Positions 8,863 through 16,500 of a stretch of DNA of 20,388 nucleotides are shown here, piece after piece. The DNA comes from Purshia tridentata. Lineage: Eukaryota; Streptophyta; Magnoliopsida; Rosales; Rosaceae. The stretch is taken from contig QANT01006823.1 of NCBI GenBank assembly GCA_003254885.1, positions 1 to 20,388 on the forward strand, given 5' to 3'. Within the stretch, counting starts at the first letter, position 1. Each line of letters begins with the position of its first letter. A model generated the notes under the pieces. It ran no database searches and was not told the origin of the DNA. It saw only the letters and a list, made by a program, of their open reading frames with translations. A program made the position numbers and the translations under genes.

Positions 8863-10101
8863 ATGGGTTGCTCTGCTTCAAAACCCATAGCCCTCCTCCT
8901 CACCAAAAACCCAGAACAACAAAAACCACAACCCTTTTCCACTTCCACTGCCCCCACTAGTACTACTTGTACAAACTCTGCCTCACACTCTTCCAACTCC
9001 TCACCAGCACCACCACTTCCCAGAACCCTCTCTCTCCCAACCCCTCTTGTCCATCACCCACCTCTCAGAAAAGGTGACACTCACCACCTTGTCTCTCTCA
9101 CCTCCACCACCTATGGCTCCCTCTTCATCCACCCTCCATCCCCCAACCCCCACAATCTGATCAACGCCCAGGATCCTCCTCCTGATCAACCCCAAACCCA
9201 AAAGACCTCACTCTCTCCGGACTCTGTCATCAACACCTGGGAACTCATGGACGGTCTCGATGACTTCGATTCCCATTCCCATTTTCCTTCAAGACAACAC
9301 TCCATTTCCTTCATTTCTGACCCTCCAAACCCAATTGGGTTTTCCAATAGGTACTCAAGCTTTGATGGGTCTGTGAAGAAACGGCGTCATTCTCTAGAAA
9401 CAGTGAAATCCTCAGAAATACAATCCGAGGACTCTTTGCCGTCGTCCACAACAAAGCCGCTATGGCAGCATCTATCGGAGGAGTCATTGTTGGCGAAAAT
9501 GGACCCCAATGTGGTTTTAACTTATAGAAGAGCATTATCTGCTAGACAATTGGGGTACAACTACAACCATGCCAAAGCTACAAGGTCATTGAATTACAAT
9601 ACCCCTTTGAGTTCTTCGTTTTCGAATGCTTGTTTTCGTCTTCGTGGGGCTGAAGATAAAATCGTGATCTACTTCACCAGTTTGAGAGGAATTCGGAAGA
9701 CTTACGAGGATTGTTGCGCTGTTCGGATGATATTTAGGGCCTTTAGAGTGGCAGTGGATGAGAGGGACATTTCAATGGACTCGGAGTATAGGAAAGAGCT
9801 GCATAACGCGGTTGGAGGCAAAGCAGTGAGTCTGCCACAAGTGTTTGTTAGAGGGAAGTATGTTGGAGGAGCAGAGGAAGTTAAGCAACTCAACGAGGTT
9901 GGAGAATTGGCAGTGCTTTTGTCTGGCTTTCCGGAGAGGGAAGCTGGGTTTGTTTGCAAGGGATGTGGGGATGCAAGGTTTGCACCGTGCCCGAATTGTA
10001 GTGGCAGCCGAAAGGTGTTTGATGTGGCTGAAGGGGAATCGAGGAGGTGCTCAGATTGCAATGAGAACGGGTTGATTAGGTGCCCTGCTTGCTGCTCGTG
10101 A
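8863..10101 (+). CDS. Glutaredoxin-like protein with C-terminal four-CxxC zinc-binding motif, putatively N-myristoylated
   Basis: This is an intronless 412-residue protein of the plant family that includes At3g57070, At5g39865 and At3g28850. The frame is open upstream, but the first ATG at 8863 gives MGCSASKP, a classic N-myristoylation/palmitoylation start (G2, C3), which suggests membrane attachment. Residues about 10-250 are Ser/Pro/Thr-rich and probably disordered. They contain the family-typical segments INTWELMDGL (123-132, W126), PLWQHL (W201) and DPNVV (214-218). The glutaredoxin fold spans about 265-355: IVIYFTSLRG (267-276), the cis-proline region SLPQVF (P325) and GGAEEV. The usual CPYC/CGFS active site is absent; the region reads TSLRGIRKTYEDCC. 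The C-terminus has four CxxC pairs, CKGC 365-368, CPNC 376-379, CSDC 396-399 and CPAC 407-410, spaced like a DnaJ-type zinc site. Redox catalysis is thus unlikely at the usual site, and a scaffolding or metal-binding role is inferred. A poly(A) signal follows at 10365. Confidence 0.93.
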   Translation: MGCSASKPIALLLTKNPEQQKPQPFSTSTAPTSTTCTNSASHSSNSSPAPPLPRTLSLPTPLVHHPPLRKGDTHHLVSLTSTTYGSLFIHPPSPNPHNLINAQDPPPDQPQTQKTSLSPDSVINTWELMDGLDDFDSHSHFPSRQHSISFISDPPNPIGFSNRYSSFDGSVKKRRHSLETVKSSEIQSEDSLPSSTTKPLWQHLSEESLLAKMDPNVVLTYRRALSARQLGYNYNHAKATRSLNYNTPLSSSFSNACFRLRGAEDKIVIYFTSLRGIRKTYEDCCAVRMIFRAFRVAVDERDISMDSEYRKELHNAVGGKAVSLPQVFVRGKYVGGAEEVKQLNEVGELAVLLSGFPEREAGFVCKGCGDARFAPCPNCSGSRKVFDVAEGESRRCSDCNENGLIRCPACCS

Positions 10102-10364
10102 TGTTCTCTTGTCAGATATCTCGGTATGACATCATTTCAAGACCAATGATTCAGATTGACGAGACAGTCTCATAAGCGAACATGTTTGTTTAATTTGTTA
10201 TAAGAAATTATGAACAGAGCTATTTCTGCACCAGTTACTACCATTAGGAATGCCAAATAGTCTCATGTGTTTAGAGGATTTTGTTTGAAGTTTTTTTTTC
10301 TATTGGTCTGTCTATATCATTAGGATTTTGGTTCTTATGTTCATTATCTTTTTGAACAATATGC

Positions 10365-10370
10365 AATAAA
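10365..10370 (+). terminator. Candidate poly(A) signal of the glutaredoxin-like gene
   Basis: AATAAA lies 264 bp after the stop codon, preceded by TTTG- and T-rich sequence (10274-10350) as in plant 3' UTRs. It gives a 3' UTR of ordinary length. Confidence 0.5.
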
Positions 10371-11256
10371 TTTAAGATCTTCATCTTATTCCACTTTTTT
10401 ATTTCATGGTTGAGAGAAGGGCATTTGCATATGTGTATTGGGTTAGCAGTTATGACTATATGTTGTAAGTCTCTGTTTGGTTGCTAATATGATATCAATA
10501 GAACTTGTCTGCAACTGTTTGCATTGCCTCGAAACACCTGTGTGAATAGATGCTGCTTATCATGGCAAAATTGGTGTTCCATGAAACATGCATTAGGAAG
10601 AAAGAAGCAATGAAGAAAACAATGCATAAGAATCAGAAGATCAAAGCTACAAATCATTAAATACAGGCAAGCAGAAACCTGAGATGATGGAGCAAAGATA
10701 GTATCTTGATGTTCTTTTTAAGTAATCTATGTGGATTGCTCCTTATAAGCCATTCTTGTCATGAATTCTAGGTACCACGTTCAAGTTCTATAAAAATTCT
10801 TGGTATTCTTGAGTTTCTTAAATATCATGTTATGCTATCTCTCAACTAGCTTAATGATGACTGCTTCTTCCTCAATTCTCATCCTGAATTCTAGGTAGCC
10901 CATGTTTGAAATCATAATTTATTTTTTCAGTCTTTAATGGGTAGGAAGCAGCCTCTTCCTCCAGAGAGTGGTTTCTATGTACGGTGGAATTGATAATTTG
11001 TCTATTACTTAATGATAAAGTGCAATGTGCTCTCTTGTCATTGATAGAAAAGTTATTATGCAAACCAAGAGCATGGAGCGCTAATATATGAAATATAATA
11101 GAGGAATTTTCTCAGGAGAGTATGTTCGTATTTTTTAAATTTATGGATGTCGATAGAGTGCAGATATGAGATCGACACAGATGGTGTGATGCAACAAGTT
11201 TTAGAATTTCGTATTTGCGTCCGCTAATTTAAAAAAATACAGTCATTTTCTCTAAA
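10371..11256. other. Intergenic DNA without a supported gene
   Basis: No gene is supported. An inverted repeat GTATTTTTT-AAATTTA (about 11129-11144) and CTAATTTAAAAAAATAC (11224-11240) brackets about 110 bp just before the Helitron-type terminus. It may be part of another decayed element. The minus-strand open frame at 10872-11063 looks like chance. Confidence 0.5.
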
Positions 11257-11288
11257 CTAGCCTCTCGACACGCGCTCTCGCGCGTGTC
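11257..11288 (-). mobile_element. Helitron-type 3' terminus, minus strand
   Basis: A perfect GC-rich hairpin GACACGCGC-TCTC-GCGCGTGTC (11267-11288) lies in AT-rich DNA. Read on the minus strand, it is followed six bases later by CTAG (11257-11260) and a T. This is the Helitron 3' signature: hairpin, short spacer, CTRR, host T. The body would extend to higher coordinates. I could not find its 5' TC end, so the element's length is unknown. Helitrons transpose by rolling-circle replication and leave no target duplication. Confidence 0.55.
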
Positions 11289-12260
11289 AATTGGCTCTTT
11301 TTTATTGCGCATATGTTGAATTTATTTGTCTAAAATTTGGGTGAATGCTCTATATTTGTTAGTGCGCTATTTAATGATGTATATTTTGATGCTCTAATTG
11401 GTGTCCTAGGATTGTCGAATGCATGAAAATAAGTGCTGGCATAAAAAATGGGTAGAACTATTTCTTTCGATGCAAATTACTACATAAACATAAGCTCTCT
11501 TTGTATAAAATGATTGAGAGTTCAAAAAAATAATCCACGAATGCTACAAAGAAAGAATGGAGGACAATTGATTTCTTCTAACACATATAAAGAATATCAA
11601 TTGCATGAATAACTGTCCAAAAGTAATCAATCACAAAAAAAAAAAAAAAAATTTCTACATAGTCAAAACAAATATATAAGACTATAAAAGCATAGACATC
11701 TCCAATAATCAAATGCATCTCAACCTCTTGATCACCACATGCATAAATGGATAGAGAGCAAGAGAAACAAATATTCCAAACCAATATGATTGAAACCTGC
11801 AAGGCTTCCTTTGCAAGCTTATGATCTTATTACTATTGTTTCTGCTTAAAATCCTTTTGATACTAAAAAAAGAAATGATTTAAAAGTAAGTTTAATGATG
11901 CAAAAGCCATACATTATCAAAGAAAACAATGATGAACGGACATCGAGTGATGCAAAAAAAATATTAAAGCCAAATCCAATTAAATTAAGAAAACTGTGAA
12001 ATTGCCCAAAAACCCAAAAAAAAAAAAAAAAANAAAAAAAAAAAAAAAAAGAACCTTTAACACCAATGCGCAAATGGAGGTGTTTCTTTGTCTTCTACAA
12101 AGTCCAGTAGCAGAACATAAAAGAAAAACAAAAAAAAATTAATTAGCATAGTGGTAAGCAGAGATGTAGAAAGCAATTTGACTGAAAAAATAAGATGGTT
12201 ACAAATTATTTTTGGGGTTTGAAATGGGAAAAATAAGCAAATGGATGCACTTTGAAGCTT
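11289..12260. other. AT-rich stretch, possibly the body of the Helitron-type element
   Basis: No gene is supported. It holds poly-A runs at about 11634-11650 and at 12016-12050. The minus-strand open frames at 11578-11802, 11846-12073 and 12057-12344 encode mostly Phe-rich low-complexity sequence and are not convincing. Confidence 0.45.
12016..12050. repeat. Poly-A run containing an ambiguous base
   Basis: Thirty-five positions of A with a single N at 12033. This is a homopolymer whose length or content the assembly could not settle. Confidence 0.97.
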
Positions 12261-12261
12261 A

Positions 12262-12406
12262 CGGTGGTTCTGCAAACTCATCGCTGCTGACACCACTTTA
12301 TTTTTACAGTGGTTTTCAGCGCAATGGGTCTTATTGGATGTCATGGGTTAAGCTATCTCATGTGTATTGTTTGTTTACCCATGGGTAACTGCATTTTTGT
12401 GTAGTG
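12262..12406 (-). mobile_element. Possible CACTA transposon end (remnant)
   Basis: On the minus strand, sequence starting at 12406 reads CACTACACAAAAATGC, close to the CACTA-family terminus pattern (CACTA followed by an A-rich tract). Further in, an imperfect foldback (GCTGACACCACT / AGTGGTTTTCAGC, about 12282-12320) resembles the subterminal repeats of such elements. I found no second CACTA end and no 3-bp target duplication pair, so this is tentative. Confidence 0.3.
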
Positions 12407-12626
12407 GAGGAGAGGGAAAGACATGTTATAAAGATGTTTTTCTCATACATTGATTTATCCCAAGTTCTTTTTGTTTTCTTTTGCTTTTTTTTTAAAATTC
12501 ATTTAATCATTTTACTTTTATATCCATTGTATATTAAATTGTTGAGTTTAAGATACTTTATTTAAAAAAGGGTATTTGTGGGATATTTAAAAATTTCACC
12601 TAGTGGAGGTGTTTGCTTTATATATA

Positions 12627-12880
12627 CTAGATTTTTGGTACGTGCCCCGTACATATTCATTTAAATTCTTATTATATGATTTTTTTATATTTTTAATAAA
12701 TTATTCCCCATTTTCTCCACCTTTTAAGGTAGTGGGGTGTTTTTTATTTTTAAAATTGTATTTTAATTTTTACATTTTACAATTATATTCTTATTTAATA
12801 AGTTAAATTAAGGGTATTTATGAGAAACTAAAATTTGGTGAAGTCTGTCTCCTGACTTTATAATATATTATATATGTAGA
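12627..12880 (-). mobile_element. Compact non-autonomous Helitron, apparently complete (254 bp)
   Basis: On the minus strand the element begins TCTACATATATAATATATT at 12880, preceded by host A (complement of T 12881). It ends with hairpin GTACG-GGGCA-CGTAC (12638-12652), a 7-base AT-rich spacer and CTAG (12627-12630), followed by host T. A|TC...CTAG|T is the diagnostic Helitron layout. The interior is AT-rich without coding capacity, so it must have been moved by a Rep/helicase encoded elsewhere. The DNA just below it (about 12555-12620) shows loose similarity to the element's own 5' part (AAGGGTATTTGTGGGA versus AAGGGTATTTATGAGA), so it may have landed next to an older relative. Confidence 0.75.
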
Positions 12881-13306
12881 TAAGGATTGTATGTTAGAAT
12901 ATAAATGTGTTTTTAAGTGTATTTTGTGTACTATATATTACATATTTTTTGTAAATTTATCATTTTAATAGGAAAAAAATAATTCTAAAAATAGAATTTG
13001 GGGCGGAGATGGGAATGGCAAACCCGGCCACGCCCAGCCCAGTTAACTGATGGAGCTTAAGTGTTGCCCACGCGCTTAACTAGAACGTGGCTTTCACATA
13101 TGCCAATAAAGTACCAGACACAGAAAATCCAGAATTGTGTTGGATTCCGTGTACTTCCTCACCCCACTTTAACGCAGTTTAACGCACGCTCCAATTCCAA
13201 AAGCAGTTCCCAGAGCCCCAAACCCAAGCAAGCGCCTTTCAGACAACATATAGCATACACACACTACTCGCTCAGTCTCGGTCACAGAGAGATCAGAGTT
13301 ACAGAG

Positions 13307-13585
13307 ATGGAAGATAACGGGGAGGTGAATAATGGGGAGTCCAATACTAATGGGGAGATTCTGGGGCCGTGCTTGAGTGGCTACGTGGATGACGGTAGCA
13401 CGGAGAGTCACAGATACTACCTGTCACGCAGAACTGTGCTGGAGATGCTGAGGGACAGAGGCTACAATGTTCCCAACTCCGAAATCGGCCTCTCTCTCCA
13501 AGACTTCAGAGCCCTTCACGGCCAGAGCCCCGATGTTGAGCGCCTTCGCTTCTCCACTACTCACCGCACTGACCCTTCCGAGAGG
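13307..13585 (+). CDS. NRPE5A: NRPE5A exon 1 (residues 1-93)
   Basis: It runs from ATG to AGG, followed by a consensus donor GTAAGT at 13586. It encodes the acidic, Asn/Gly-rich N-terminal tail and the start of the jaw domain ([22 protein letters not shown]). Confidence 0.93.
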
Positions 13586-16500
13586 GTAAGTAGCAACTCA
13601 GCACTTTGTAAGCTTTCATGGGTTTTCTCTCTCTTGCTTGATAATGGCAGAAAAGGCAAAGAAGGAAAAAGTTCTGTTCTTGGTTTTTTGGTTTTTTTTT
13701 GTCGTTGTTATTCTTCTTTTTCATTGTTGTTATGTGTTGGATTTTGATATCTGTATATATGATTCTCAAACTTGACAATTGTAAGGTTTGGGGCCTTGGA
13801 AAAACAATTGAGGTTTAACAATAATGATGTTCGTAAGGCGTTTATGGGTGTAACTCAAGTCCAAATTCTATAGCCTTTTGGCAAAGCCTGCTGTTCTGTC
13901 TGCAACTTGAGGTGGACCATGGCGATCCTGTTTTGCATGTCATATAAATGCTTTATCTATGGATGCATGATCTTGTTTATTTTCAAGGCGCATTACTTTA
14001 CAGTCCTTTTCTGCTCAGTTCTGGCAAATGTTGGTCTTTGTCAAGATGAAAAAACTACTGTCTAGTCCTTCACTTTTGGTACTCATGAATGCATACTTCG
14101 CTTCTTTGATTGCTCTCAGATTGTTGGGTCTACAGTCAAAAGAAGCAAGGCTGATTTAGTGGCTCAGAATTGTTTGGTTCTTTGGTCGTTTTCTGTTTTG
14201 AGAAAGCTCAATGCAACTTATACATGCGTGCTTAGTTGTAACCAGATGTTTACTTGGGCCAAAAATTGCAGAATTACATTTGAAAAATACAATAAATGAT
14301 AAAAGAGTCAGGAATTTGGAAGCAGTTTACTGCTTTAGCGTCTGTTGTTTGTTCTTTGAGAAGCAGTTCCATTGTGCTTTACTTGGAGTTGAGAGTGTGG
14401 AGTGTTGTGGAGTGTTTGTTTCATAGTTAGAAGCTTGTTTTAGTTGGATGCCCGCTAGCAAAGTCGTTTATTCTTCCAGATGTGTGATCCTGTTGACTCT
14501 GGAAGCTACTTGTGTTGCTTCTTTTGTTTCTGCTTTCTTCTTCTTTTGTTTTTTCCCTTTTTCTGGATATTCAATTAGTTCTTTTGTATTCTTGTTTTTT
14601 CTATCCCTATTTTTGCTTTGTCACTAGATAGTTGTTCTTTTTGACATATCTAGGAATAGTTTAAGTACTAAATATTTAGTAGTAAAAGCTTTTATATGTT
14701 TTTAACATTGCATCTTGAGATGTGGTTACAACTTTCAAGTTACGTGATTGACTTTAGTATGGACAAAACATGGCTGCAGACTGCTTAACAATTTATGGGT
14801 ATACTAAGGGCTCTTTCTGTTATAGACATGTTTTCTTATGATTCATGTTGATCTTGAAAGTAGATAGAGATTTTTGAAACTAATTTTTCTTTTCTTTTAG
14901 AATGTTAGAAGAGTAGTGGCAGAGCATTCCATGTGTTGAATGGAATAGAAATACCACCCCTATGGTGGGGTTTCTCTACTGCCTACTTAAAGGAATTGAC
15001 TCCAGTAAACTCCTGGTTTTTATTTCCTTTCCAAGTTAGCCAAACACCATATCTTTCTGGAATGGGAAACTAATTAATTCCCATTCCCGATCTGGATTGT
15101 GGCCAGGCAAAGAGGGCCTTAGTGTCATATTCTAGTATATGGCTCCATGAGAGGGGAAATGGAGAAAGAGTCCAGGAGAGTTAGAGATGCTGTTGAAGAT
15201 ATGCATAGGGTTTTTGATGATTACTTAACTTTATTTATTCAGACTAGACATGACTGTTAACTTGGTGTACTTCCACAGTTCCACTTACCCTGAACCAATG
15301 CAACTTCCTCCCATTCAAGCACATGCAGTCTTGCTCAAGCAAACAAAAACAGGTCTAGTGAGTATGAATGCTAACCAGGGTATCCACTTTTGCAAATTAC
15401 TATCCTTGCACTGTAACAAACCAACTGATGTAAATTTCATGCTGAAACTTACAAATGCTGCATGTAAGCATCCTTGGGGTGTCTAACATTGGAGCTTTGG
15501 TGTTCCAACTGCCTCCTCTCCATCATCTCCATCCCTGCTTCACTTTGGTATGCAGTTCAAACATGTCAATAGAAATATGCCATTCGTATCAAGATGCATA
15601 CGTAATTAGAAACTGAAAATCATGACCAGACCATCCTCACACCCATCATCTAATGCTTTTATCTGATTCACAAGACTCCACAATGATCTACAATCATTAC
15701 ACAAGTAAAGAACTCATCTGTGTCTTAGAACTTTTAGTGTCTTGTGATCTTTAAGTGGTACTAAAGCCAAATTTGTAATTGATGTCAGTTATGAAAGGAT
15801 ATTTGCGAAGGAAGACTACTTTGACTTTGTAATCCTTCATTCCTTCACCTTTGATCTGCATCATTAACATTGCTGCCTGAAATTTACTAATACAGAGTTT
15901 CTTTTTCTGGTATGGTTCATGTTGACATGGAATTAAAAGTTGAAATTAACAGTTTTAAATATTTGGAGTATAACAGTCATTAAGGAAGGAGTACTAGGTA
16001 AGCAATCTGAAGTTGTATTCTTGGACTACTGCATGACCTCTCCTGGAAACATGTACTTAATATGCTAGGAACTAGTTTAGTTCACAAGAATAAGTGTTGG
16101 TGTTTGACACAGACAAAATATGTTAGTTTGGCATTGTTATTTCTTTTGGAATGAAATAATGTAATGTAGAACTGATATGCATGGGTACTGGGACAAAAAG
16201 GCAGAAACAGTAGTAGTGGTGTTGCATTTTCATTTTGTCTTCACTTAATTAACTTTATGTGATACTAGTAATAAGCAATCATTATTTATTGATAACTGTT
16301 TCAATTGCAGATTCTGGTCATTTACTGTGGCCCTGGCATAGTGAAGGTCAATGCGATTCGTGGGCTTGCAACTCAGATTGCTAATAAAGACACTTTGACT
16401 GGGCTCATTTTGATTACTCAGAACCAAATAACAAGCCAAGCTCGGAAAAGTCTGGATCTTTATCCGTTTAAAGTTGAAATCTTCCAGGTTCGTTTCCTGG

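Noticed and set aside
15250..15486. 78-codon open frame inside NRPE5A intron 1
   Set aside because: No domain, no evidence of a separate gene, and it lies between well-defined splice sites.
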